The translations under genes and the position numbers were made by a program. The notes under the pieces are model-generated. The model made no database searches, was not told the DNA's origin, and saw only the letters and a program-made list of their open reading frames with translations. Below, in pieces: positions 11,776 to 23,637 of a DNA stretch of 64,000 nucleotides. Origin of the DNA: Gigaspora rosea (lineage: Eukaryota; Glomeromycota; Glomeromycetes; Diversisporales; Gigasporaceae); NCBI GenBank assembly GCA_003550325.1, contig QKWP01000255.1:198373-262372 (forward strand), written 5' to 3'. Positions within the stretch are counted from its first letter, which is position 1, and the number at the start of each line of letters is the position of its first letter.

Positions 11776-13805
11776 CATGATGTAACAATTCTTCCAATGC
11801 CCCCTCCTCTAGATAGACAACTTCACTTCCATAATGAGACTAGCATACCCCACATACCCATTAACAATTACATAGACAAATACATCGCCCGTGGGCGATC
11901 CTTCTTATATTATTTCGAAGACTGAGGTCTAGCGATCTTAGCACAGCTTAGGTCGAGAGTAAATCAGCTCTTACCCCTATTTCCCTAAAATTCTCTTTTG
12001 ATGTATATGATGTATAATCCTATAAATTGAATTAATAAAGAATTAGAGGATAAAAAAAAAAAAAAAAGTAGCTTATTTTCGAAAATATTGAGTTTTTTGA
12101 AAAAATTGAAAAATGTACTTATAAAAAATTGTCCAAATATTACCAAATTTTTATTTTTTTTTTGTTGTTAAGGTGAGGTTTTGCCTCTATCTTTATTGAT
12201 AAACTGTGTGAGATTCCTCAAAGGGTTTCTCAATATTACAAGAATATTTTTAATACAGTTTATATTACAAGAGTTGAGACTCAAACTATTGACAAAATTA
12301 ATATTATCTAATTTATCTGCAACCTAAACCTACTAGAGTAGTTAAAACTCACCTAGATTTGGATATAGAGTATAGAATTAGTATTTGAGCTATATTTGAT
12401 CCATTAGTAGGACTAGGTATCAATTTTTCGAAGTGCACGACCAGTAGGTGGACATGTATTTGTATCTTCATCATGTAGCTAGTTAGAGAGACCACAGATG
12501 CAACTATAGGTATAGTGAATTCTAGTATGTTTATATACAGAAGTGTGTGGATTTGGAAGAGTAGTAGATGTTGGGCTAAAGTTTTGAGAGGTTTTCCATT
12601 GTGCAAGTTTAGCACAGTAAGGTTTCCAAAGTTGTTCATAAGTATTATAAGAGATATTTAGAAGAATTTTAATAGCAATATTATAAGCTATTTTGTAAGA
12701 AGAATATTGGGATATTGTATTAATTAATGGGAGTAGAATAAAGCCTTGAATGGTAGTTATAAATGAGGGGGTATTGAAGGGGAGATTGTAATTAGGATTT
12801 AAGCATTGGTAATTAATAAGATTTGTACGAAGTTGTTGAATCTGAATTTCTGTTATATCTGAGAGATCTAAGAATGAGAATTGTGTAATAGTATTATAAA
12901 TGATTTGGGATATATTATTATATCTAGTACAAAGTAGCCAATGAAATTGGCTTTCAGGTTGGTTGCAGGAAATACATTTGGTGTGTTTAGAATTTGTAAA
13001 ATTTAAGGAGTTAAGATAAGGTAGTGTAGGGAGCATATGAAGTAAGTTTTTAATTCGAAATGATTTGAATTGGCAAAGTTGAAAGTTAGTATAATTGTAT
13101 GAGCGTTTGTGGTTATTGTTAAGGAAAAGCCATATAGCATTCTAATCGATTTGGGTTGCAATAGGAATAATATGCTGAATTCGATTTTGTGATAACCACA
13201 TTGCAATAATATGTGCATTGCAAATATTTTTAATACAACGACGTGTAGGTTGTTCGACATTAAATTGTTTATATTGTAGATAAAATGAAGGGTTATAAAT
13301 GTTGTTAGGGAGAAATTGTAAAATGTAAAGACTTGTATAGTTTTTTGCTAGTTGATCAGCAAAGTTGTTAAATTCATTATCGCTATGTGCTGGAACCTTA
13401 TGTAAAGTAATAGTATATAAATATGATTGGATGAGGTATAAAAGGGTATGCCAAATAGGCCAATAATTATATAAGTATATTTTGCTAGTGTTGTATTTAG
13501 TGTTTAGAAGGGCCTTGTATTTTGAAATAATAGATTGGAAGTTAATATATAGGGTGACGTCAATAGAAAAGGGACAAATCGAAAATTTTTTCAAAATTGA
13601 GTTTTTTATATCCATTATATTAATTAAACTATTCTGAATATTTTTTACTTAATAATGAATATTTGTTTTCATAATATAAAAATTAGTTATAACAGTTTTA
13701 AGATTTTTGTTACGCAGATCGGCCATTAGCGTCGGCAGACCGGATAAATCTAAAAGTAGAATCTACATGAACAAAAAAATATATAAATAGAAAAAATAGA
13801 AAGCA

Positions 13806-14062
13806 CATCGGGAAAATAAATAAGGCGCAGATCTGCACAAATCTGCAACCCTGGAAAATTTTAACAAATTTTGCAATAACTTGTGATCCAGTGGTCCGAA
13901 TTTAACGATTTTAGTACCATTCGATCCGTCTCGATAAGACGGATCGAATGGTACTAAAATCGTTAAATTTGGACCACTGGATTACAAGTTATTGCAAAAT
14001 TTGTTAAAATTTTCCAGGGTTGAAGATTTGTGCAGATCTGCGCCTTATTTATTTTCCCGATG
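13806..14062. repeat. Large near-perfect palindrome
   Basis: The arms (13806-13930 and 13936-14062) are almost perfect inverted copies around the loop CGATA. The core is GATCCGTCT/AGACGGATC, preceded by GATTTTAGTACCATTC. The outer ends read CATCGGGAAAATAAATAAGG and its complement. At about 125 bp per arm it would extrude as a cruciform. The core formula recurs in imperfect form at 34690-34745, 35040-35105, 61710-61832 and 62110-62220. Confidence 0.85.
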
Positions 14063-14512
14063 CATACCAATATGTACGGTATGTACATACCGATACCTGA
14101 CTGCGGTTAAAATTATAACGATAAAGATCTTTGAAAATTCTTTGCAATACAAATTTACTAGTTCATTTATGTACAGTACATTGCATATAGGGTTTGTTTA
14201 CAAGTCATAGTTCTCATGGTCAAAGATCTTATTAATATACTGTGTCATAGATCTAGTAAAGATCAAAAGTACCTGAATACTCATAACGGTACGTACTGAC
14301 CTATTTGATAATGATTGAGATGATGCTCAATTATTACAATTGATCGAAATAATGATGCGATCATTACTTGAGCAGACCATCCTCGTTTTATTTATTATGT
14401 TTCAGCGAATCGTAACAAAAAAAAGGCGAATATCCAATAAATAAATAAAACTCCTTCGGCAACATTTCAACAAATAAATATAACTTCAGCAACACAAGTG
14501 CCACATTTGACA

Positions 14513-14705
14513 TAAAAGCTAAAAGATAATAAATATTGCATGGTATGCCTTTGGATTTCTTATTAGCGATGATTTTTTAACTATTATAATTTCGCTAAAG
14601 ATACATGANTAAAAGCTAAAAGATAATAAATATTGCATGGTATGCCTTTGGATTTCTTATTAGCGATGATTTTTTAACTATTATAATTTCGCTAAAGATA
14701 CATGA
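14513..14705. other. Assembly joint: single n between identical 96-bp copies
   Basis: 14513-14608 and 14610-14705 are identical, separated by a lone n at 14609. The pattern recurs at 32554 and is best explained by contig ends that overlap but were joined with a placeholder. The true sequence probably has one copy. Confidence 0.8.
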
Positions 14706-15653
14706 CATAAAGCAAAGAGTTTTTTCTCTATCAATATATAGTTTTATTCAATCTGCGTTAACCCGATAAAAAAAAAATGGTCTGTACCTCCAGGCTTTTC
14801 TCAATGAAGCGGCAGTTCACTTGATCAGTTTTTTTGACCCCCGACTATTTAAAATTTATTCCTGATCAAATGATTTAGGCGCTTGAGAACCCTAGATAAC
14901 ATTCAGTACATACGTACAAGTGCTCAATGTACCTTCTTGTGCATTATTACTAAAGATGCTGGTGAAATATAATTAGAGTGGTGAAATAGATTCACCATTA
15001 TTGTGAAGCTGGTGTTGAATGGGTGAAATTGGTGAAACTATTTCACCAGGAACCCTAATTATTACACCAAAATACGGTAAGCAACTTACCTCATTTAAAA
15101 ATTATATGAGAACCAGAAATTGTCTTAAGAGCAACATCACAAAATTTTTCACATAACTTATATTGTTATCATATTCGACCATTCGTTTACTATCTAACCA
15201 AATTGACAAATATACTATACCAAATTCTCCTTTATTATATGTTCTAATTTATTAAAAAGAACAACGTTTTCAAATGCTGTAGCTTTAAGTTGAATTCCTT
15301 AATGCAATCATCAATATTCTTGTTTTTTGAACCAATGACACCAGGTTTATTACTGTCAACTCGAACAAAAAAATAGACTAATTTGACTATTTACGAAAAG
15401 CCTAAATCTAAAAAATGGTTATAAAGTTAAATATTTTAAAAATCATAAATCATAAAATAAATTCTTATAATTTTTTTAAACTCACCTAAAATACTTTAAG
15501 AATTAAAGTTGTACGAGTACTATAATTAAACAATATTTGACACTTTCAAATTTATAGTTTGTAGTTAAATATGTTTTTGGTAGTTTATTTTGAATTCTGT
15601 AAGTGCATACTAGTATTGATTATTTCAAAAAAACCTAATCTTTTAAGCACTAC

Positions 15654-15770
15654 CTGAGGTCCAGAGGAAATGCATTTAGTGAGGTTCCTCTGTATTTGTT
15701 ATCTTCGAATGTAGCTTTTTTGTATCTTTTATACCAGGCGTACAAGTTATTATATGCTGAGCGTTGCCTC
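15654..15770 (-). pseudogene. Possible transposase exon remnant
   Basis: The minus strand has an open stretch beginning RQRSAYNNLYAWYKRYKK and ending LNAFPLDLR, followed directly by AG|GTAGTG, a plausible splice donor. Further minus-strand pieces (for example VDSNKPGVIGSKNK near 15340-15365) occur in other frames at 15060-15365. I do not recognise the family. Its location inside the TIR element suggests it is what remains of that element's own gene, which is inference. Confidence 0.35.
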
Positions 15771-17340
15771 TAAAAAAGATAGTATGATTATTAGCGACAT
15801 ATAAATACCAATAGTATTAGACAGTATTAGACCCTTTCTAATTTTTTTTTTTGATTACAAAAAAAAAGTTTAGCATTTACCGGTATATTTGCTTATTAGT
15901 TACCGAAACAGCTAGACAACTCGGTCTTTTTTCTATTTTTGTAAGCTACAAGCCCAACTTTTCTTCATTAATGCATTATAAAAAAAATGAATCAATAGAA
16001 ATGGGACAAATCTATTAGATAAATTTGTCCCTTTTCTATTGACGTATGATCTGCATGTTGGGGGGGATTTGGCCGTTTTGCTTTTGGTGATGATCAAATT
16101 TGTGTAACATAAACATAAAAACGTGATTATCTCAAAACTATATTTTATTCGATTTGCCCCTTTTTTATTGACGTCACCCCATATATGCTATTTCGAGGAC
16201 ATGTACAAATAGCTGATAGTATTGCAGTTAGTTCTGCTTTATATGATGATGGCCAATTTTGGATTTGTGCAGAGAACTGGTGAATAATTGAGTTGTTGTA
16301 AATTTGTATCCAGGCAATGCCCATTGAGCATCTTGAATTACCAAGATTGGTAACAGATCCATCGGTATAAAAGGTAAATTCTGAAAGAATAGTATTTGCT
16401 TGTGCTATTTGTTGTAATATGTTAGTTGAAGTATTAGAAGAAAAAATCTCATTTATTGCTGTAGGGTGAATTGGTATGAAAGGTAAAGATGGTATTGAGA
16501 GTGGATGGCGAGATGCTATAGAGAAAAGTAGATCTAGATAGTTGGCATTAAGCTTGAGTTTGTTTGATGTTTGTTTGTAAACTTTTCTACCCAAAAATTT
16601 AGTAGATAAAGTTGCAGAAATGTCAATAGTACAATAGTTTTGAATTCTTTTTGAGTTAAATGAACAACCAGTACATTGATAACAAACTATATTTGAAATT
16701 GGGTATAAAGATGTTTTTGTTTCATCAATTTCAGAGGTCCAGTGTATAATAGAGATAGTATTGGTTTGTGGGTTAAAGCGTCTAGCTTTTCCCATGATAA
16801 TGTTTTGTTCTTTGTATGTTATAAGCCAAGGCTTGTTTTTAGTATTAAAATGACCAGTAGTGTAGGATAAAGAGTTAATTGAAAGTAGTTGGAGTGTAGA
16901 TATAAGTTTTCTAGTAGTGGAATATTACCAAATTTTTATTTTAAGTGTATTTTGATATGTTAAACAACTTTACTTAATTGAACTTTTGATATTTACTTAG
17001 TAAATAAAAGGTTTATATATAGCAACTGCTAATAAATTTTTAAAATTTTTTAATAAAATCAGGGGTAGCTTATTTTAGGTAGTAGCTTATTTTCGGACAT
17101 ATATAGTATACTTTGTCTTTTAATATTATAATTTTTAATGTATTTCTATATTTTTCTTATATATTGATCTTATATATATATTATCTTTTTTAATATAGTG
17201 AAAAGGTTGATGCACAAGAAACAAAACTAATACTATAAATTCTCAAAATACAGGTATCAGTATACATATGCTCCAATTTTTGGAATTTATAAAAAAAGCT
17301 TATGTTTTTAAAACTTTAAAGCTAAATAATTTTTGATTTA

Positions 17341-19226
17341 CTAGTCTATTTTAAATGATTTTACTACCAAACAGTTTATTTCTTTAAAACAATTTCAATA
17401 AGCTAAAAATCATAAAAATCCAATTACAGGATCATAAGAAAATGTGCTATCAAAATAGGTAATGCACCTAAAATTGGGTTGACATAGATTAAACCAATTT
17501 TAGGTATATCACCTATTTGATAGTGTGTTTTCTCTTGACTCTGTAATTGGAGTTTTATAATTTTGGGCTTGTTGGAATTAGAGGTCTTACCCAGGTTAAA
17601 AAATAGTAACCCAGATCAAACCCAATCTGAAATTTTTTAACCCGGGTTGTGACCCAGGTCAGATAAGTTATATAAATTTTAACTTGTCTGCCTATTATTT
17701 GTATGTGAACTTTAAGAATGACCAGAACACTGATATATAGTGAAAGCTTAAATTTCCACTTCCAGGTTTTCATTCTGCAGTATTTATTTAGGATAATGAT
17801 TAAGAAATGTACCATATATAAGTGTTGCAGGAGGAAATCTAGAAGTGGATATCTTAAGAATTATACAGTGTGCACTAGGAATGTGGTGAATGCAGTAAAA
17901 GGGAAAGAGTTGTTTGTATAGTTAATTAATAAAATAAAGTATATTATGGCTAGCTGAGGTGTGAAGCGTTATATGATTTTTCCTTTTTTTTTAATTTATT
18001 ATATTTTTTTTTAATTTATTTTTTTAATTTATTTTTTTTAATATATTTTTTATTTTAACATTTTTTATGGATTTTATAATTTATTGCCGTAGCGAAATAT
18101 CGTCCGAAAATAGCAACTCGGGTTAAGAAGTTAAATTTAATGTTGCTTTTTTTTAAAGTTAGCTTTTAGTGTAACTATGCAATTGAATTTGTAATACTGT
18201 AATAAACAAGTACAATTAGTAATTATCATGAAGCAAGCGGCAAAAATTCATTTGCCGTTAAATACCTGCTAAGCACATAAACCTCCATAATGAAAAAACT
18301 CATCGAATTTTATTACAGAAAGTTTATCTACCTATTTTCTACTTATTTAATATTAAAAATCAAATGTAAATTTTAAATCATATTTAAGTAATTGTAACTG
18401 GAAGTTATTTAAGATTTTAACGTTAACATAAAATTATTTTTTAAAATTTATTTATAAAAGACGAATTTTGAAAATATTAAAAATATATATGCCCAGGTAA
18501 TTTTGCATCATACGAATCAGTGCCCATCATGGCTTGAGCATAACTCAAATTTTACTTCCTGCACATAAAAAGTTTCGTTGTTACTACATATTAACAAATG
18601 TAAATTAGTAATTATATATTAAATATATGTGTATAAAATACAAGGCACTTATCTATTACATCTTTCATCTCAATTTTCTTACTTCTTTCGCCTTGATTTT
18701 CTAACAATTTTCTTATAAAATAATCATTATTTTCAATTGTAAATATTATCAGTTATTGTTATGTCAAACACATTACTAATCCGCTTACCAGAAAACCAAA
18801 ATACTTGTAGAAAGTGTAGTGAAAAGGCATAATATACTCGAAGACACAGACAGAAAGAATTAATTTACTCATATAAATGCTGCCTTTATGCTATACGTCT
18901 AAAAATTACATTGAAATGTTTCGCTAATTCAATGTAAAAGTTGATATCCGTAAACGTATTATTTTTTTAACCATGTGATTACATTGGGGCGTATTTTAAA
19001 TATCAAAATTAGGCCTTAATAAATAAATAAATGCAAGTGACGTAACTCAATATTAATAAACTTTGACAGGTTTCTTAACCCATATCACCCAAATTTTAAC
19101 CTGTGATTCGCATAACCCGTGGTATTTTTTAACTCGTACATGTCAATCTGACCCAAGTAACTGCACTAGTTGGGATCGTCTTAAAGAGATGAAGATTTTG
19201 GTAGTAAAATCATTTAAAATGGACTA
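17341..19226. mobile_element. Foldback element, TAGTCNATTTTAAATG ends
   Basis: 17341-17371 (AGTCTATTTTAAATGATTTT...) is the inverted copy of 19195-19226 (AAAATCATTTTAAATGGACT on the right side). The left end is followed by a strong internal hairpin (17411-17566). The middle (17570-19180) contains runs of AACCC/GGGTT-rich sequence (17580-17660 and 19075-19165) and poly-T/TTTAAT low complexity (17980-18060). A frame at 17718-17921 has no recognisable motif and is not called. The same end motif occurs at 61964-62054 and 62531-62617. Confidence 0.5.
17411..17566. repeat. Strong hairpin
   Basis: The left arm 17415-17477 (CCAATTACAGGATCATAAG ... CACCTAAAATTGG) pairs with 17493-17555 (CCAATTTTAGGTATATCACC ... 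CTGTAATTGG). It lies in the left end of the foldback element above. Confidence 0.75.
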
Positions 19227-22200
19227 CATTACTGAAATATAAAAATCGTAACTATATAGTAACTACATATTTACTTTGTATATATAAAAATTGTAGTAGG
19301 TGTATTGCTATTGTGACGTAAATGTAATATAAAAATATAATATCTTTATAATTACTATATAAAATTGTTAATATTAATAAATATCAATTATAAAACAAAA
19401 ATATTTTTATTTATATTTTTTTGATAATAAATATATTATAAATATATCATAAACATACAGTAAATATGTAGTAAATATGTAGTAAATGTATAATAAATAT
19501 ATTTTTTATTTATATATTTTTTTAATATATATATAGTAAATATGTAGTAGATATGTATTAAATATATACAATAAATATGTAATAAATATACTAAATATTT
19601 AGCAAATATGTAGTAAATTAATCTTTTATTTATAAGTTTATTTAAAAAAAATTAACTAGAATACATTCAAATCAGATTTTTAGATACTTTTTGGTGAATG
19701 TCACAAAGGCTTTAAGTATGTGTTGTATTTTGTATAGTAGATATATTTGGTACATTCAATTGCATTCAACTCGTGATATTTAGTGTATCCAGTATATTCC
19801 ATATATCAGAGCATAATATGCATATATTCAGGGAAATCTAATTTCAAATCTGATTGGATGAATATAAATGCCATTTCTTATTGGAAAAGGTAGTTACGCT
19901 AGCTTTCACCTATCAATAAATTACAAGAGCCAGCACAACTTCAAAATAAAACAAGTAAAACAAAATAAAAAAAAACAAATATATAAACCAGATTGTTTAA
20001 TTGGGAATCAGGGTTCCTAAGTGTTGAATAGAAACTTGGAAAGAATTCTAGTGAGTCTACGGGGGCCAAATTAGTGTTCGTTGAAATGACTTCAGATCCA
20101 GGAACGTAGTGGAACAAGTTGATGGTTCAATCTGAGTTTTTTGTTCGTACACAATCTTGATTCTGAATGAATGTAATAAAATAATTTTGTTAACTTGTCA
20201 GTTATAAAAATAGTTGCATTCTTGATAGGTTAATCATGTATACTTAATTGATAAGATACCAATACTCATATACCCCGAAATGGCTATGAACTTGACGTAG
20301 TACTGTTGTAATCAGAGATTTGTATGCAATCATTGTATTTTCTAAATGAGTGCATGATTCGTTTATTTGGGATCTATCATGAATATATTCATTAAAATCT
20401 GATAGCGTAGATGTAATCATACAACATCTCATGTATATAAAGAAGGCCTTGGAAACGCAAACAGAGAGAGAAATCCCAATAGAAACAAAAGTCTCAGGGT
20501 CTTAATGAATAAGAAATAGAACATATTAAATATGATTGTTGTCTAGTTATTAAATCTCTTATCAATGTTTCACTTACCATTTATCTACATTTACTGTTTG
20601 GGCTAAAGATAACGGTTATCAAATAGCTTTTTTCTAAAACAGTATTTAGATACAGTGACTTTTCTTTTTTGTTTGTAATGGATAGAATCGATGAAACAGG
20701 CTAAAGATAAAGTTAAGAAAAAGAAGTAATAAAGCAAATAGAGTTAGTTTGTAAAACTTATTGAATTTTAATATATAAAAAATGACTGTACAAACGTGAA
20801 TGTCTATCTAAATGAAGTTAATTGGAATAGTCCAATAACATCGAAGGTTTGAACGGATGTTGATTAATTAGTTACTCATAAATCGATTGTCGCATTTTTC
20901 CTGTACTAAGGTGACTATTATCTTGCATTAGAATATAAAAGAGAATCAATAATCATATATTAAAAAGTAAATTATTGTTAGACAAAAACAAAATATTGTA
21001 ATTAGAAATTGCAATCGTGTGATACGTGACTCAAATTAGAGGTTAATAGCAATTGCAACCCAGTTGCACTGAAACTGTACCAGTAGAGTATATAGTAAAT
21101 TAGCATACTCTAGTGCTAGTAGAATTATGGAGAGAAAGTGAAATACTTAACAAGAACCAAAAAGAATTCTGTGACCACCATAGTAGACATGCCAAATCAA
21201 TTCACACGCCTTGGTCGAAGTCTAGAGTGTAGGACAAATTTTATCCAGTTTAACCTTTTTCAGCATAAGTTGTAATGGTCAGTTATTTTACCCCACTTCC
21301 AGAGGATCAATTATCGTAAAATTTCAAATCGGATCGATAGACAAAATTTGGCAAATTAAGTAAATTTTGACTATAAAAAGAAATGTATAAAAGAAAGCAA
21401 TATTACTACAACAAACTCTTGGAGTTTAAATATTAAAAAGGAAGGTATCCAATAAAGCAAGATCTTTCTGATCAAATCTATTAGAATACTGTGATTCATG
21501 ATTTGAAAATTGTGACCCAATTAACTGAGATTGTGGATATTTGAGACCCGCTATAATACTTTAAAGAGGAAAGAAAGTATAGGTGTATTAGACAAAATAA
21601 TAAATTAGTAGATTAATAAAAACTAGTTAAAAGTCATAAAGAGACACTTATCCAGTACTGTATACATTAATTTTCAGATCAAATCTCTCTATACTTCGAT
21701 AGAAGCCTATTATTTGGGGTTAAATCTTGTTTGAGTTATAGCAGTATTTGTTTAGTATTAGTATCTGTACTATTACACTCCAGGCTAAGAGACGGTTACC
21801 ACTTTTACGGTATGTGTACGTGTATATAGGAATGAAGCGTATAAGAGAAATAGAGTGAATTGAAAGATTCAGTATAAAGAAAGCCTTCTTTAGTGCTCTG
21901 ATCGTTTGGAGAACTGTCTATTCGATTAAATAAATAATAATTAATTGATTAATAATAAAGATTGCCCTTGCTGATTCAATAAATTTGACCAAATCCATTA
22001 TACTTACACTAATAAAATCTGTCAATAACGATATGCAGAGAATGGCTACATATAATAATACTTTAAAGCTTTATAAATGGTGAATTTAGAAAGGAAAAAT
22101 TGATATTAATATAATCTAAAAAGAATTCAACACATGAAGGTTTCTTACTTTATAAATAATGTAATACAACAACATTTGACAGTGATTTTACTTTAATTTT

Positions 22201-23637
22201 CAACTACCGCTAGTTAATATTCGACGCTGCTATGGTATATGAAGCATTATCCAAATTTATGAATCGTTCTTCTAACTAGTCATAATATTTGTTATGCTAA
22301 TTTACGTTCATTAAAGTTTAGGATAGACTTAAATTAATAAGAAAGTAACCAGTATCATGCTCATAATTGTAAATCAAATTCAAACGAAATATTTATCATC
22401 ATTTTTGTTATATAGTAGAGTGAAATTAAGAGTTAATATAATAATGCATAATTAATTAAAATTTGGCAATGAAAAAAGGCCTTTGGTCTAGCGAAATAAG
22501 TAAAGATAGAAATCAAAGAAAATACTTAATTGTGCATAACCTTGGAAATACGGTATGAGGCATCTTTCTGACCTATTTTCTTCTGTCAAAAAAAATTCTT
22601 CTTTTGCTTTTGCTTTTATAGTAAGTGATTTTGTTATATGTAGTTGTGTTGGAACTCAAAAACAGACAAGCGCCACTTCACTTTTTTAGAGTAAAAAGTA
22701 TATTTCACACGTAGGTATGAACATACGAATGTAATAGATACTACCCTTTAAAGTATATACCTTGTTAGTTAAAGACAATAGAAAGAGTTTATCAAATAAG
22801 CGTCACATAATGAATGTACCTTTTAACACGAATTTGATGTATTTATTCCTATTGTACACGCGAATTGTGCGAAAGATATAAGGCGATGATTCTTCGATTC
22901 CAAAATAAAATAACTCATCGAACTAGATGTTTTAAGTTCAAAAGAAACTATTTTAAAGTATTTTGATTTGTAACACCTTTTTAAATATTGTAACAGTTGT
23001 TATTCCTGTCCTAGTGATAATTGTAAATCGATCAAAGAAAGAGTGTAAAAGTTACCCAACTTCTAATTTGATCCTTTATATAGATCGTCACTGATTGACA
23101 CGTGATAAAGTCATATATATAGAAAATTAGAGTACTATCCGATGATTTCTGAAAAATAACATATTGATAGAAAAACCTAATTCATTCAGTTTAAATTTGT
23201 ATCATTATTACCCAGAGATTATTCATATTTACAACATACTTGAGTTTGAGCTTTGCCATTCTGCTAAAATACAGAAAGATTGTAAGTGACTCTACTCAAG
23301 TCATATGTTTTGTTGTAAATAAATATTCTATCGTTAACAACAGCTAGGTTCTACTTATTCGTTCAATCTTTGTAAGTAAAAAATAATCAAATATAAAGTC
23401 TTGTTAAAAAATTATACTTATAACAAATATTTCATAGTCATTTATATAACAGACCAGTATTTTATAAAAAAGAGCTTATTATACGAACTTTATACTTTTT
23501 TATTACAATTTAAATATAAATTTTAAAAATTTATACAATTGTATATATATTATATATATTTAAACAACTATAATACAAAACCATTTCAATATTGTATTTT
23601 AAATCTTGTTGAAGCTATTGTTACTTAAATCAAATAT
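19227..23637. other. Unassigned AT-rich stretch
   Basis: 19420-19620 is a degenerate tandem of (a)gtaaatatgtagtaaata units. From about 19860 to 23600 the base use becomes less simple and several TATATAAAG/TATAAA-type boxes appear (for example 20434-20441, 21873-21878), but no frame above about 60 codons, no terminal repeat and no recognisable protein was found. It could be decayed LTR or intergenic sequence; I cannot decide. Confidence 0.4.

Larger units (their letters stand above)
4350..12064 (+). mobile_element. LINE-A: nearly full-length non-LTR retrotransposon
   Basis: It contains two ORFs in the classic LINE order (ORF1 4561-6855; endonuclease-RT ORF2 6848-11775), a 5' leader of about 210 bp, a 3' UTR from 11776 and a poly-A tail ending at about 12067. 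The 17-bp direct repeat AAAGTAGCTTATTTTCG at 4333-4349 and 12065-12081 is the target-site duplication, so the copy is probably complete. Base use contrasts strongly with its surroundings: the coding strand is C-rich and G-poor with many ACC, CCC and CTA codons, while neighbours are about 75% AT. ORF2 is broken, so this copy is not autonomous. The clean tail and duplication suggest a fairly young insertion. Confidence 0.92.
13551..16180. mobile_element. DNA transposon with GGGTGACGTCAAT TIR inside LINE-B
   Basis: The terminal inverted repeat of about 32 bp begins AGGGTGACGTCAATAG at 13551 and GGGGTGACGTCAATAA on the opposite strand from 16180, with three mismatches. ATATAT flanks both sides (13545-13550, 16181-16186) as a 6-bp target duplication. 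This is supported because removing the element plus one copy restores the LINE-B RNase H frame. Contents: a 257-bp palindrome (13806-14062), an assembly joint (14609), small hairpins (14958-15055, 15993-16041) and possible transposase exon remnants on the minus strand (15654-15770). It carries no intact gene. The superfamily is undecided. Confidence 0.8.
12479..16900 (-). pseudogene. LINE-B ORF2 C-terminus (RNase H + zinc knuckle), split
   Basis: At 16145-16900 the minus strand encodes a CYQCTGC-containing stretch, then the start of an RNase HI fold: FTFYTDGSV, GIAWIQ, and SSYKAELTAILSAI (carrying the catalytic-type D and E). At 13142-13545 the same fold continues (INFQSII, then KVPAHSDNEFNNFADQLAK, the C-terminal H/D motif). 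A terminal zinc region follows at 12479-13036 (CISCNQPESQFHWLLC). The two halves are separated by the transposon at 13551-16180; with one ATATAT copy retained, the junction reads NSIYINFQ in frame. There is no RT or endonuclease because of 5' truncation. A stop and frame change lie near 13036-13145. Confidence 0.85.
12158..16920 (-). mobile_element. LINE-B: 5'-truncated non-LTR retrotransposon, minus strand
   Basis: A direct repeat of 22 bp (AATATTACCAAATTTTTA then TTTT) lies at 12136-12157 and 16921-16942. The poly-T at 12154-12163 is the poly-A tail of a minus-strand LINE. Minus translation gives only the C-terminal half of a LINE ORF2 (cysteine-rich stretch, RNase H, terminal zinc knuckle), so it is 5'-truncated. 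It is AT-rich and unrelated in sequence to LINE-A. It is split at 13551-16180 by a DNA transposon. The flanking MITE target reads continuously when LINE-B is ignored. Confidence 0.85.
4274..17108. mobile_element. TA-flanked MITE, split by two LINE insertions
   Basis: The left terminus at 4274 (TACTATATATGTC then TGAAATTAAGCTACC) is the inverted copy of the right terminus ending at 17108 (GGTAGTAGCTTATTTTCGG then ACATATATAGTA). Both ends are flanked by TA (4272-4273 and 17109-17110), as expected for a Tc1/mariner-type target duplication. Its own sequence is only 4274-4349, 12082-12156 and 16943-17108, about 320 bp without coding potential. The rest is inserted LINE-A and LINE-B. The insertions are younger than the MITE. 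Confidence 0.75.

Noticed and set aside
20244-20432. 62-aa minus frame in the unassigned region
   Set aside because: No domain, no start context and length expected by chance in AT-rich DNA.
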